In this document: piece after piece, positions 53,104 to 62,215 of the stretch
Layout: every line of letters begins with the position of its first letter
Position numbering within the stretch: position 1 is the stretch's first letter
NCBI GenBank assembly: GCA_964450865.1
Contig: CAYVHB010000012.1
Coordinates: 1-64,000 of the forward strand
Source of the DNA: CAYVHB01 sp964450865
GTDB lineage: Bacteria; Bacillota; Clostridia; Saccharofermentanales; UBA5734
Reading direction: 5' to 3'
Length of the DNA: 64,000 nt
Made by a program: the position numbers and the translations under genes
The notes under the pieces: model-generated
Databases searched by the model: none
What the model was told of the DNA's origin: nothing
What the model saw: the letters and a program-made list of their open reading frames with translations, nothing else

Positions 53104-54111
53104 ATGCATTATATTGTTTTTGACCTGGAATGGAACATTGCCGGAAGGGCCAACAAGGTTGCCCCGGAAGTCCAGGCCGCCCTGCCGTTCGAGATCATTG
53201 AAATTGGCGCAGTCAAGCTGAATGCCGATTTTAAACTGGTCAGCAAGTTCAGCAATATGGTCCGGCCGCAGATTTACCCGATTCTGAGCGGGCCGATTGC
53301 CGCTGTGACCCGCCGTTTCCAGCAGAGCCTGAAGTTTGGCCTGACCTTCGCCCAGGCAGCCGCCGACTTTCGCCAATGGTGCGGCGATGATGTTGTCCTG
53401 TGCACATGGAGCGAAAGCGATGCCGCAGTTCTGAAGGCCAATCTGCGGTTTTTCGGTTTGTCCGACCTGTTGCCCCTGCGATGCCTGGATGTCCAGCATC
53501 TGTTCGACGATATTGTCGAGCAGAGCGGCCTGCAGCGCAGTATTGAGTACGCCGTCGACTTCCTGCGTCTGCCCAAGTCGCAGCCCTTTCACCAGGCCGT
53601 CAATGATGCCTGGTACACCGGCGCGATTTTGCAGCAGGTCGCGGCGATTGCCCGGAATGAGCAGGGCGTCAGCGACCTCAATGCGATTTATGCCTATGAT
53701 CCCAATCTCACGCGTTCCTATCGCCAGACACTGGATATCGTGCCTTCGCATGAGGCCGCGCTGGATCTGCTGCGCCAGGACGCCCTGACCTGCCCGGCCT
53801 GTGGCGAGCTGCTGCAGATGACCAGGGACTGGCACCATCATGGCGGCAAGGCATCGGCGACCTTTGTCTGTCCGGTTCACGGCCGGGTCAGCGGCAAGAT
53901 CCGCTTCCGGACCAGGGCAAAGAACCAGATTGTCAGTGAATTGCTGGTTCGCCTGGAAAAGGGCAGTCTCGAACTCAAAAGCAGTCCGGAACCGGATCCG
54001 GCCGGACCAGATCCGGAAACGGCAGCAGAACTGCATGAAATGACGGACCAGCCTGGACTGGCTGGACTGGCTGGCCTGGACACGTCAGCTGACCCATCGG
54101 TAGCCGGCTGA
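53104..54111 (+). CDS. DEDDh 3'-5' exonuclease-like protein with zinc ribbon
   Basis: A 335-residue protein. The exonuclease core (1 to about 185) has FDLEWN (Asp7, Glu9), a CTWSESDAAVL block with the second Asp, and FHQAVNDAWYTG (His and last Asp), the DEDDh set of DnaQ-like enzymes. A CPACG...CPVHG pair (about 230-258) looks like a zinc-binding C-terminal domain; the last 40 residues are Pro/Leu/Gly-rich. Related proteins in Clostridia are annotated as exonucleases of the KapD type. GAGGAGA precedes the ATG and a TATAAT lies at 53078-53083. Confidence 0.8.
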   Translation: MHYIVFDLEWNIAGRANKVAPEVQAALPFEIIEIGAVKLNADFKLVSKFSNMVRPQIYPILSGPIAAVTRRFQQSLKFGLTFAQAAADFRQWCGDDVVLCTWSESDAAVLKANLRFFGLSDLLPLRCLDVQHLFDDIVEQSGLQRSIEYAVDFLRLPKSQPFHQAVNDAWYTGAILQQVAAIARNEQGVSDLNAIYAYDPNLTRSYRQTLDIVPSHEAALDLLRQDALTCPACGELLQMTRDWHHHGGKASATFVCPVHGRVSGKIRFRTRAKNQIVSELLVRLEKGSLELKSSPEPDPAGPDPETAAELHEMTDQPGLAGLAGLDTSADPSVAG

Positions 54112-54195
54112 TTCATGGTGGGTTAGGGCCAGGTGTCCGGCTATCGGCGGCATCGTGGCAAAGACCATCCATGCTATTGTAGAAAAAGGGGCATT

Positions 54196-55140
54196 ATGGG
54201 AGTTTTCTGGTTCAGCTTTGATGCAATTGCACCGCTGGTGTTGCTGGTCGTGATCGGTTATATCCTGACCTACCGGCAAATCATCGATACTGTGTTTATC
54301 AACAAAGCCAATAAATTCCTGTTTTCGGTGGCCTTTCCGGTCAGCCTGTTCAATTCGATCATCAAGATTGAACTGAGTGACAATTTTAACTGGCGGCTGT
54401 TTGTTTTTGCCATTGCCGGGATCCTGACTACGATTGCCCTGCTGATGCTGATCCTGCCGCGGTTTGTGCCGGGCAATCCCCAGCGGGGCGCGATGATCCA
54501 GGGGATCTATCGCGGCAATTACCTGCTGCTGGCTTATCCGCTGGCCCAGAATCTCTTTGGTGCGTCCGGTGTCGGGCCGACAGCCATGCTGTTGCCGATC
54601 GTCATCATTGTCTATAATGTGATGGCTGTCTATATCCTGGAGTATTACTCTGGCCAGGAAAGCAAAGCCAGCAAGATGAAAGTGCTGATTGGCGTACTGC
54701 GCAATCCGCTGATAATGGGTGCCGCTGCCGGCGTGCTGTTTTCGCTGCTGCCCTGGGATCTGCCGGTTTTCCTGGCCAGGACCGTTGACGATGTTGGCAA
54801 GATCGCCAATCCCATGGCCCTGATTTTGCTGGGCGGGCAGTTCAGCTGGGGCCGGATGGCTGGCAATTTGCGCCTGGTAGTCAGTGCCACCATCCTGCGG
54901 GAACTGGTCCTGCCGACACTGACTACGGTCACGGCCGTCCTGCTGGGCTTTCGTGGTCCGGAGCTGGGCGCCTTGTTTGTGCTCTTTTGCTCTCCCACCG
55001 CTGTCTCAAGCTATATCATGGCCAAGAATATGAATAGCGACGCCGACCTGGCCGGCCAGATCATTCTCACGACAACCTTGTTTTCCGGCGTCAGTCTCTT
55101 TCTTGGCTCATTCATCCTGCGCGCACTCAACCTTTTCTGA
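54196..55140 (+). CDS. AEC family transporter
   Basis: A 314-residue membrane protein with about ten transmembrane helices. The SPTAVSSYIMAKNM segment near the C-terminus and the AFPVSLFNSI segment in helix 2 are typical of the auxin efflux carrier family, whose bacterial members move dicarboxylates such as malate. The substrate is not predictable here. AAAAGGGG precedes the ATG at 54196. The gene stands alone and ends at an elaborate hairpin. Confidence 0.85.
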   Translation: MGVFWFSFDAIAPLVLLVVIGYILTYRQIIDTVFINKANKFLFSVAFPVSLFNSIIKIELSDNFNWRLFVFAIAGILTTIALLMLILPRFVPGNPQRGAMIQGIYRGNYLLLAYPLAQNLFGASGVGPTAMLLPIVIIVYNVMAVYILEYYSGQESKASKMKVLIGVLRNPLIMGAAAGVLFSLLPWDLPVFLARTVDDVGKIANPMALILLGGQFSWGRMAGNLRLVVSATILRELVLPTLTTVTAVLLGFRGPELGALFVLFCSPTAVSSYIMAKNMNSDADLAGQIILTTTLFSGVSLFLGSFILRALNLF

Positions 55141-55272
55141 GTATCCTGCCATGACAATGCTATGATAATGCCACGATAATGATTGATAAAACAAGGAACA
55201 GGATGATCCGGCCGGTCGCCCTTGACGAGTGAAATCGCCTGCGTATTCATGTCTGACCTTCACCACAAATAA
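55141..55272. other. Intergenic, no gene seen
   Basis: First part of a 349-bp gap. ATGATAATGCCACGATAATG is a short imperfect repeat. TTGACG at 55222 with TATTCA at 55244 is a weak promoter-like pair. No coding sequence. Confidence 0.45.
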
Positions 55273-55390
55273 AAAGACCACCAGCTGACAAGTATGATAT
55301 GCTCCCTCTTCAGTCTCAGACGATTTTTCTGTCTGTCAACTTCAGGGGGAGCCTATCAATACGGACTGGTGGTCTTTATCTTTTTCGGAT
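55273..55390. ncRNA. Long hairpin element, bidirectional terminator or structured RNA
   Basis: AAAGACCACCAG at 55273-55284 pairs perfectly with CTGGTGGTCTTT at 55366-55377. Inside, GTATGATA-T-GCTCCC (55292-55306) pairs with GGGAGC-C-TATC-A-ATAC (55347-55362), and CAGAC (55317-55321) with GTCTG (55331-55335). T-runs lie beyond both ends (TTTTT after 55380; AAAAA from 55271). It lies between convergent genes. At about 105 nt it is far longer than a simple terminator. Confidence 0.55.
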
Positions 55391-55489
55391 TGTTGTCGTA
55401 CGGCTCATGGGTCGTTCAATGGCGGGTTGGCCGGAAATGATGTCCCGACAAGCTGGCCGTCAGCCGGATAAGCTTATGATTTGAAAGAT
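55391..55489. other. Intergenic, no gene seen
   Basis: Short stretch after the hairpin element and before the end of the DUF4349 gene; nothing recognised. Confidence 0.5.
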
Positions 55490-56548
55490 TTATTTGGCCG
55501 GTGGATTGGCCGGTGGATTGGCCGGTGGATTGGCCGGTGGATTGGCGGGCGGATTGGCGGGCGGATTGGCCGGTTGCCTTGGCTCGGCCGGCGTTGATTC
55601 GGCCGGTTTCTTGCCGGCTGTTCCCTGGCTGGAACGGGCGGCCTTTTTCGCCTTGCGGCGGCGACGCCAGACCAGGAGCAGGATCAGGCCGATGATCCAG
55701 ACCGGGGCCGAGGCGACCAGCACGATGGCAATCCACTGGAAAATATTGACGAAGGTATTGGCGACCTTGGTCAGTCCGGAACGCATGAGATACAACATGT
55801 CGGCCAGGCTCAGCGAGCTCCAGGTGATTTCCTTCTTGATCTTGACCGGGTCTTCAATCTGGCGCAGTTCGATTGTAACGGTCGACTCGGCCAGCCAGCT
55901 GTCCCATAATTTCAGGCGGCCCTTCATGGACTCGATTTCCACGGTCAGCTGATTGATCTGGTTCTGCACGGCCAGGATATCATCGATGGTCTTGGCCTGA
56001 TTCAGGAAATCATAATACCGGGCCAGGGTTTTTTCCATGGAGCCCAGCCGGGTCTGGGTATCGTAATAGCTCTCGGTAATGTCCTCGGTGCTGATCTGGC
56101 AATTGACCATTTCGCCGATTGTTTTGGCGTAGGTGATAAAGGCGTCCAGTTCGGCCGGATCGATCTTGATTGTTGCTGTCAGGTGGGTATATTCGCCGCT
56201 GACGCTCTGGTCACGACGGGCTTCATAACCTTTGTGGGTGGTGGCGTATGTCAGCAGCTGATCATAAGCGCTGATAACATTCTTGACTTCGAGGGCCAGG
56301 TTGGCGTTGCGGACAATTTTGCGATTCACATTCTGGGAATTGCCGTCAGCCTGGCCAGAACCATCTTGATCGGCACCTTTGTCCGGGGCGCCATTCCAGC
56401 TGGCGGCTGTGGTCTGGGCGGCGGCGGTTGTTGTGTAAGCGGGGCTGCCACCATTGTTTTCACTGCGGGATGCGGAAGCACAGGATCCCAGCATCCCCAG
56501 TACCATGACGACAGCGAGCAGCAAGGGCAGGATTTTGTTCGGTTTCAT
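55490..56548 (-). CDS. DUF4349 lipoprotein
   Basis: A 352-residue protein with lipobox LGSC (about 20-23), a Ser/Thr/Ala-rich spacer, a DUF4349 domain (about 76-285) containing a coiled coil (near 180-215), a transmembrane helix (about 268-290), a basic stretch (RRRRKAKKAA) and a Pro/Ala/Asn repeat tail (PPAN units) in the cytoplasm. DUF4349 proteins are envelope proteins of unknown function. CGGAGGTGATC precedes the ATG. The tail is encoded by a 12-bp tandem repeat. Confidence 0.85.
   Translation of the reverse strand: MKPNKILPLLLAVVMVLGMLGSCASASRSENNGGSPAYTTTAAAQTTAASWNGAPDKGADQDGSGQADGNSQNVNRKIVRNANLALEVKNVISAYDQLLTYATTHKGYEARRDQSVSGEYTHLTATIKIDPAELDAFITYAKTIGEMVNCQISTEDITESYYDTQTRLGSMEKTLARYYDFLNQAKTIDDILAVQNQINQLTVEIESMKGRLKLWDSWLAESTVTIELRQIEDPVKIKKEITWSSLSLADMLYLMRSGLTKVANTFVNIFQWIAIVLVASAPVWIIGLILLLVWRRRRKAKKAARSSQGTAGKKPAESTPAEPRQPANPPANPPANPPANPPANPPANPPAK
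55496..55573 (-). repeat. 12-bp tandem repeat at the end of the DUF4349 gene
   Basis: About six and a half units of GGCCGGTGGATT (last units GGCGGGCGGATT) encode NPPA repeats. Near-identical units suggest recent copy-number change. Confidence 0.9.
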
Positions 56549-56703
56549 ACGATCACCTCCGGTTCAATGGACGAAGCTGGCCAGGGTTTTGTTCCCTCGT
56601 CCGGCGACTTTTGTCTGTTCTTTAATCCGGTAATTTTCATTATAACATTATCGGTCGTGGGTGTCGCCCGCTCAGCCTCCGGCCCAGGCGGCTGCGGTCC
56701 GGG

Positions 56704-56732
56704 ATGACAAGCCGGATGCAATGCGGTATGCT
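56704..56732 (+). promoter_or_regulatory. Candidate gcv operon promoter
   Basis: ATGACA at 56704-56709 and TATGCT at 56727-56732 with a 17-nt spacer; a leader of about 120 nt would precede gcvT. Confidence 0.5.
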
Positions 56733-56794
56733 ATAGACAAAGAACAAGTAGATAAATAGACAAGCCAATCGATGAAGCAAGCGCAGGATACATT

Positions 56795-56836
56795 GTCGCC
56801 GCGGCCGGGACCTGTTTACTTGCCTGGCCCGGCGAC
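56795..56836 (+). promoter_or_regulatory. Leader hairpin before gcvT
   Basis: GTCGCC at 56795-56800 pairs with GGCGAC at 56831-56836, with further GGG/CCC pairing inside, ending 12 nt before AGGAGG. It could affect translation initiation. Confidence 0.35.
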
Positions 56837-56860
56837 CCGGTACAGTCAGGAGGTTTGTAT

Positions 56861-58000
56861 ATGAATCGCTGCACACCGCTCTGGAACGAGCACCAGCTGG
56901 CCCAGGCTAAAATGATTGAATACGCCGGCTGGCAACTGCCTTTGCAGTATCGGGGTATCGCGCTGGAACATCAGGCGGTCCGTCAGTCAGCCGGTTTGTT
57001 TGATGTTTCCCACATGGGTGAGCTGATGGTCACCGGCCCCGGGACTGCCGCTTTTTTACAGTACGTTTTAACCCGGGATCTGGGTGACCTGGCTGTGGCA
57101 GCCCGGGCCGGGCGGATCTTTTATTCGCCGATGTGTAACGGCGATGGTGGTACAGTGGATGATCTGCTGGTCTATCCGCTGGCGGCTGACCAGGCTTTGC
57201 TGGTTGTCAACGCGGCCAATACGGAAAGCGACGCGGCCCATTTACACGCCCAGGCTCTCATGTGGCCAGGGGCGGCAGTTGCAGTGACCGATGTTTCAGC
57301 GGCCTATGCGCAGCTGGCCCTGCAAGGCCCGGCCGCCCTGGCCGTTATGCTGCAGGCCCTGGCCCGCGCCGTACCCGAGATCGCGGCGGCGCAGGATCTG
57401 CGGCCTTATCACTATGCCCGGCTGGCCCTGGCCGGGCCGGAACTGGCCGGACTGGACCTGAATTTGCCGTTTGACCTGCTGCTTTCCCGTACTGGTTATA
57501 CAGGTGAGGACGGCTTTGAGTTTTATCTGCCACCGCCAGCGGCTCCCTGGCTGTGGCGGCTCCTGGTGGCGGCCGGGGCAGAACCAGCCGGGCTCGGCGC
57601 CCGGGACACGTTGCGCCTTGAAGCTGCCATGCCCCTTTATGGTCATGAGCTGAGCTTGACCATCAGTCCGCTTGAGGCCGGGCTCCAGCGTTTTGTCAAT
57701 CTCAACAAGCCTGATTTTCTTGGCCGGGCTGCCCTGCTGGCCGGTGTGCGGCGGCGACTGGTCGGCCTGCAGCTGGCCGGCCGGGCTATTCCCCGCGCCG
57801 GTTACGCGGTCTGGCAAGCCGATCGGCTGATCGGCCAGGTCACATCCGGTACCTTTTCGCCAACTTTAAATGCCGGCATCGCCATGGCGCTGGTCGACGT
57901 GGCTGCTGACCTGGCTGCCGCGCCGCTCAGTATCGAAATTCGCCAGGAAAAACACGCCTGCAAGGTCTGTCCGTTGCCTTTCATCAGCCGTCATCCATGA
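56861..58000 (+). CDS. gcvT: Glycine cleavage T protein (aminomethyltransferase)
   Basis: A 379-residue GcvT. MIEYAGWQLPLQY, AGLFDVSHMGEL, LLSRTGYTGEDGFEFY and GLGARDTLRLEAAMPLYGHE are typical. It releases ammonia and moves the methylene group from the H-protein arm to tetrahydrofolate. The ATG at 56861 sits 6 nt after CAGGAGG. It heads the gcvT-gcvH-gcvPA-gcvPB operon. Confidence 0.95.
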   Translation: MNRCTPLWNEHQLAQAKMIEYAGWQLPLQYRGIALEHQAVRQSAGLFDVSHMGELMVTGPGTAAFLQYVLTRDLGDLAVAARAGRIFYSPMCNGDGGTVDDLLVYPLAADQALLVVNAANTESDAAHLHAQALMWPGAAVAVTDVSAAYAQLALQGPAALAVMLQALARAVPEIAAAQDLRPYHYARLALAGPELAGLDLNLPFDLLLSRTGYTGEDGFEFYLPPPAAPWLWRLLVAAGAEPAGLGARDTLRLEAAMPLYGHELSLTISPLEAGLQRFVNLNKPDFLGRAALLAGVRRRLVGLQLAGRAIPRAGYAVWQADRLIGQVTSGTFSPTLNAGIAMALVDVAADLAAAPLSIEIRQEKHACKVCPLPFISRHP

Positions 58001-58099
58001 AATACCCCTGGCAAGGTCTGCCCTTTGCTTTTTATAACCGATATCTGTCATGACTGAAACCAGCATGCAAGCTGCACTGATCACGAGGAGGTCTATGCA

Positions 58100-58483
58100 A
58101 TGGCAAAAACACAAACTGATCGCTGGTATACCCGGACTCATGAATGGGTCAGAATGAATGGCAATCAGCTGGAAATCGGCCTGACCGATTACGCCCGGCA
58201 GGAACTGGGCGAGCTGGTCTATGCCGAGGCGGTCCCGGCCGGGCGCCGGATTGCCGCCGGCCAGGCTATCGGCAGTGTTGAATCCTACAAAACCGCTGCT
58301 GATCTTTACAGTCCGGTTGATGGCCTGGTTCTCGAAAGCAACAGCGAACTGGACAAGCAGCTTGATCAGCTCACGGAAGACCCATACAGCTGCTGGTTTG
58401 TGCGCATGGAGGCAGATACCCTGCCTGCCGCCGGGACCCTGCTGGATGCCGCCAGCTATGAGCAATTCTGCCAGGGGGGCTGA
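58100..58483 (+). CDS. gcvH: Glycine cleavage H protein
   Basis: A 127-residue lipoyl carrier. The lipoylated lysine lies in SVESYKTAADLYSPVDG; THEWVRMNG and EDPYSCWFVRM are conserved flanks. It shuttles the aminomethyl group between the P and T proteins. GAGGAGG lies upstream of the ATG. The gcvPA gene begins 3 nt after its stop. Confidence 0.95.
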   Translation: MAKTQTDRWYTRTHEWVRMNGNQLEIGLTDYARQELGELVYAEAVPAGRRIAAGQAIGSVESYKTAADLYSPVDGLVLESNSELDKQLDQLTEDPYSCWFVRMEADTLPAAGTLLDAASYEQFCQGG

Positions 58484-58486
58484 ACC

Positions 58487-60022
58487 ATGGCTGCCATTGA
58501 GAATCACCCCGCTGCCAGTCCGCTGCCCCCGGGGCCGGACCGGACTATGGCCGCTTTCGCGCCGATCATGCCAGCTGACCGTGCGGCCATGCTGCGCCGC
58601 GTGGGCATCAATGATCCGGACAGCCTGTTCGCTGTTATTCCTGCCCAGCTGCGCCTGCATCTGGAAGATTTGCCAGACGAGCCACTGCTGGCTGCTGGCT
58701 GGTCAGAAATGACCATCCGCCAACATGTGGAGGCACTGGCTGCTGCCAACATTTCGGCGGCATCTCATGCCTGCTTCCTGGGGGCTGGCGCTTATGATCA
58801 CTATCAGCCGGCCATTTTGCATCATCTCCTGTCGCGCCAGGAGTTCCTGACCGCCTATACGCCATATCAGCCGGAAATCAGCCAGGGTACTTTACAGGCA
58901 ACTTTTGAGTTCCAGACCTATATCTGCCGCCTGACTGAGCTCGATGTCAGCAATGCCTCCATGTATGACGGCGCCAGCGCGGCAGCGGAAGCCCTGCTGA
59001 TGGCCTGCCGGGTCACCGCCCGCAACCGTGTCTGGATCAGCGGGGCACTTCATCCGCATACGCGCCAGACAATCCACACCTACCTGAAGGCGGCCGGTAT
59101 CACCATCGATGAGTCCATGTACGATAACGACGGGACTACGTCCCGGCAACTGCCGTCCGATACCAGTCTCTATGCCGGGCTGCTGGTGCAAAACCCCAAC
59201 TTTTTTGGCGTGATCGAAGACCTGGCGGCGGTTGCCGCCAATGCCCACCGCGGTGGCGCCCTGGCTATTGCCAGCTGCGATCCGCTCAGCCTGGCTCTGT
59301 TGCGCTCACCCGGTTCTTGCGGTTGTGATATTGCTGTCGGGGAAGCCCAGCCGCTGGGCAATAGCCTGGCCTTCGGTGGGCCGTATGTTGGTTACCTGGC
59401 AGCACGCCAGGCCCTGCTGCACAAGATGCCGGGACGCATTGTCGGGGAAACGGCCGACCGGGCCGGCCGGCGCTGCTTTGTCCTGACGATCCAGGCCCGT
59501 GAGCAGCATATCCGCCGCGAAAAGGCCACCTCCAACATCTGTACCAGCCAGGCACTTTGTGCCCTGGCCGCAACGATTTACCTGGCCGTACAAGGGCGGT
59601 CGGGCTTGACGGAGGTGGCCAGCCAGTCGGCCCGCAAGGCAATCTGGCTGCACGACCAGCTGCTGGCCACCGGCCTGTTCACGCCTGTTTTCAGCAGTCC
59701 GTTTTTCCGGGAATTTGCCGTGCGCCTGGCACCGCCGCCCGACGGCCGGCCAGCTGGCCGGCTGGCTGGCCTGAATCAGTGGCTGGCCAGCCAGGGGATC
59801 ATCGGCGGACTGGATCTGGCAACGGTCAGTCCGGCCCTGGCTGATTGCTGGCTGCTGGCGGTTACGGAGAAGCGCAGCCGGCTGGAAATGGAGCAGCTGA
59901 TTACCCGGTGCCGCGAATACCTGGGCGGCGCCGCCAGCGGGCCAAGCCCGGCCATAGCCGGCGAACATGGCGCAACAGCAGCCAGCCGGCAAGTTCTGGA
60001 AAAGGAGGAGGGGGGAACATGA
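58487..60022 (+). CDS. gcvPA: Glycine dehydrogenase (decarboxylating) subunit 1
   Basis: A 511-residue alpha subunit of the split P protein. FLGAGAYDHYQPAILHHLLS, FLTAYTPYQPEISQGTLQ, ELDVSNASMYDGASAAAEA and RREKATSNICTSQALCA are family hallmarks. It decarboxylates glycine together with subunit 2. The C-terminal 40 residues are an Ala/Ser/Gly-rich extension. The stop overlaps the gcvPB start (ATGA). Confidence 0.95.
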   Translation: MAAIENHPAASPLPPGPDRTMAAFAPIMPADRAAMLRRVGINDPDSLFAVIPAQLRLHLEDLPDEPLLAAGWSEMTIRQHVEALAAANISAASHACFLGAGAYDHYQPAILHHLLSRQEFLTAYTPYQPEISQGTLQATFEFQTYICRLTELDVSNASMYDGASAAAEALLMACRVTARNRVWISGALHPHTRQTIHTYLKAAGITIDESMYDNDGTTSRQLPSDTSLYAGLLVQNPNFFGVIEDLAAVAANAHRGGALAIASCDPLSLALLRSPGSCGCDIAVGEAQPLGNSLAFGGPYVGYLAARQALLHKMPGRIVGETADRAGRRCFVLTIQAREQHIRREKATSNICTSQALCALAATIYLAVQGRSGLTEVASQSARKAIWLHDQLLATGLFTPVFSSPFFREFAVRLAPPPDGRPAGRLAGLNQWLASQGIIGGLDLATVSPALADCWLLAVTEKRSRLEMEQLITRCREYLGGAASGPSPAIAGEHGATAASRQVLEKEEGGT

Positions 60023-61638
60023 GCCTGACGCGATTCGGATCACCAGATCCGGAGATCTGTCTGATCTTTGCCAAAGGTGGGCCGGCGCGGCCGAACCGGC
60101 TGATTGCGCCTTGCGATATCGGACAGCCTGGCGAACATCAGGCGGCAAATGATCATGCGCCCGATAAAGTGCCTGATAGATCGCCCGAAGAAGCGCCCGA
60201 TGAATCGCCCCATCAAGCGCCCGATAAAGGGTACGACGAGGGACGCAAAAAGGAGCAGGATGCAGATCAGATTGATCTGGCAGCCAGGCTGGGACCTGCC
60301 AATTTGCGGGCCAGTCCACCCGATCTGCCGGATCTGGCCGAGCCGGTTGTCGTCCGTCATTATACGGCTTTATCGCAGCGCAACTATGGCGTCGACAGCG
60401 GCCCTTACCCTCTCGGTTCATGTACGATGAAGTACAATCCCAAGCTTCATGAAGACCTGGCCGCCTTGCCCGGTTTTGCTGCTGTTCACCCGGCCCAGGA
60501 TCCGGATGGCGTTCAGGGTTGCCTGACCCTGATGGCCAATCTGGAACGCCAGCTCTGCCTGATTTGCGGCCTGGACCGCTTTACATGCCAGCCATCGGCC
60601 GGAGCCCACGGTGAACTGACCGGTCTGTTGCTGATCCGGGCCTACCATGAAAATCGGGGCGACCAGCAGCGCAAGGTCATCCTGGTTCCCGATACTGCTC
60701 ACGGCACCAATCCGGCCTCGGCGGCGATGGCTGGCTTTACAGTCCGCCATATTGCCTCCGGCCCTGATGGTACGGTTGACCTGGCCAATCTGGCCGCGGC
60801 CCTCGACCCGACAGTGGCCGGCCTGATGCTGACCAATCCCAATACCCTGGGCCTGTTTGAAAAAAATATCCTGACCGTGGCAGAGATGGTCCATGCCGCC
60901 GGCGGCATGCTCTATTACGACGGCGCCAACATCAATGCCATCCTGATGCAGGCCCGGCCCGGTGACATGGGCTTTGATGTGGTCCATCTCAATTTGCACA
61001 AGAGCTTCGGCACACCGCATGGCGGCGGTGGTCCGGGCAGTGGGCCAATTGGAGTCAAAGCCCGGCTGGAGCCATTCCTGCCCGATCCACTGGTTTATCG
61101 TCGTGATGATGGCCGCTACGGCCTGACAGCTGGCCGGCCGCTCTCGATTGGCCGGGTGCGCAGTTTCCAGGGCAATTTCGCGATCCTGGTGCGGGCCTAT
61201 GCCTATATCCTGGCCCATGGCGCGGGTGGCCTGCGGGATGTTGCCGCCGCCGCCGTTGCCAATGCCAATTATCTGCTGCGGCGGATCCGACCAGCCTATG
61301 ACCAGCCTTATGACCAGCCTTGCCTGCATGAATTCGTCATTGCCGGGACCAGGCAGAAGGCAGCGGGCTGTACGACACTTGACATTGCCAAGCGCCTGAT
61401 TGACTACGGGGTTCACCCCCCGACAGTCTATTTTCCATTGACTGTCAAGGAGGCAATGATGGTTGAACCGACGGAAACGGAAAGCCTGGCCGACCTCGAG
61501 CGGCTGGCCGAAGCCTTCCTGGCAGTCGCCCGCGAAGCAAGCGAGCAGCCGGCCTTGCTGCACGCCGCTCCGCAAACAACGGCCATATCGCGTCCCGACG
61601 AAATCCGCGCGGCTCGCAATCCGGTTCTCCACGCCTGA
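60019..61638 (+). CDS. gcvPB: Glycine dehydrogenase (decarboxylating) subunit 2
   Basis: A 539-residue beta subunit that carries PLP. YGVDSGPYPLGSCTMKYNPK, the active-site LNLHKSFGTPHGGGGPG with the PLP lysine, and TTLDIAKRLIDYGVHPPT are present. Residues about 39-84 are an acidic, imperfectly repeated insertion (APDK/SPEE/APDE units) between the usual N-terminal strand and the core; family members lack it. The ATG at 60019 follows AAGGAGGAGGGGGG and overlaps gcvPA; an open frame upstream in the same phase is only overlap with gcvPA. Confidence 0.94.
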   Translation: MSLTRFGSPDPEICLIFAKGGPARPNRLIAPCDIGQPGEHQAANDHAPDKVPDRSPEEAPDESPHQAPDKGYDEGRKKEQDADQIDLAARLGPANLRASPPDLPDLAEPVVVRHYTALSQRNYGVDSGPYPLGSCTMKYNPKLHEDLAALPGFAAVHPAQDPDGVQGCLTLMANLERQLCLICGLDRFTCQPSAGAHGELTGLLLIRAYHENRGDQQRKVILVPDTAHGTNPASAAMAGFTVRHIASGPDGTVDLANLAAALDPTVAGLMLTNPNTLGLFEKNILTVAEMVHAAGGMLYYDGANINAILMQARPGDMGFDVVHLNLHKSFGTPHGGGGPGSGPIGVKARLEPFLPDPLVYRRDDGRYGLTAGRPLSIGRVRSFQGNFAILVRAYAYILAHGAGGLRDVAAAAVANANYLLRRIRPAYDQPYDQPCLHEFVIAGTRQKAAGCTTLDIAKRLIDYGVHPPTVYFPLTVKEAMMVEPTETESLADLERLAEAFLAVAREASEQPALLHAAPQTTAISRPDEIRAARNPVLHA

Positions 61639-61704
61639 ATACGCATCATGAATCCAGTTACGCCCCGCGCCAGACCCGTGCCTGCTGTCCTTGTGTGCCG
61701 GTGT

Positions 61705-62007
61705 TCAGAACTCGAAATCGACGCAAGCCCGGCTGACGCGAACCTTGGCGACATAAGCCGAGACCGCCTTGTGAGCCGGATGATTCTGGTAGCTTTCCAG
61801 TGCTGCTGCATCGGCAAAGGTGGTAACCAGGGCCATGTCGCAGGTATCCCGGCCAACACCGATATCCTGCCCGATTTCCATGCTCAGCAGCTCGGGAATA
61901 ACGGGCCGCAAGGCTAGCAGGCTGGCTTTGATGAAGTCGATGTTTTCCTGCTTGCTGCGTCCTTCGGCCTGCTCACAAAATGTCCAGAGTACGATATGTT
62001 TAATCAT
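61705..62007 (-). CDS. Dabb family stress-response protein
   Basis: A 100-residue ferredoxin-fold protein: MIKHIVLWTF at the start, with LVTTFADAAALESYQNHPAHKAV near the end, the pattern of the stress-responsive A/B barrel (Dabb) family. Its function is not defined; members form dimers and some bind small aromatic compounds. AAGGAGG lies 11 nt before the ATG. It converges with gcvPB without a recognisable terminator. Confidence 0.88.
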   Translation of the reverse strand: MIKHIVLWTFCEQAEGRSKQENIDFIKASLLALRPVIPELLSMEIGQDIGVGRDTCDMALVTTFADAAALESYQNHPAHKAVSAYVAKVRVSRACVDFEF

Positions 62008-62052
62008 GGTTGTGCGAACCTCCTTGACTGGCTGGCTTGTGCCGGGGCAGGA

Positions 62053-62082
62053 ATTGCCGCAGCCCAGGCAACGTGTTATGAT
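62053..62082 (+). promoter_or_regulatory. Candidate promoter for the HIRAN gene
   Basis: TTGCCG at 62053-62058 and TATGAT at 62077-62082 with an 18-nt spacer. Because of this, an ATG at 62078 in the same frame as the HIRAN gene is unlikely to be its start. Confidence 0.45.
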
Positions 62083-62215
62083 TGCATTGCCAGTTTACCA
62101 AAAAAGTCAGGTCCTTGCCCGCGTCGATCGTAAATTTACCAGATTCCGGTCGGGCTGTTCCAGTCTGAGAATCAGGCCCGGTTCCGGGGATCAAGATCAT
62201 GTTGTTGAGGCATCC

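Larger units (their letters stand above)
56549..56860. other. Intergenic region upstream of gcvT
   Basis: Holds the divergent control region of the DUF4349 gene and the gcv operon (promoter and hairpin listed separately). I looked for a glycine riboswitch and found no convincing match. Confidence 0.45.

Noticed and set aside
55496..55573. Repeat array as a possible CRISPR or integration hot spot
   Set aside because: It is a 12-bp coding tandem repeat with no unique spacers.
56549..56860. Glycine riboswitch upstream of gcvT
   Set aside because: The expected paired aptamer cores could not be found; only a simple hairpin near the ribosome binding site is visible.
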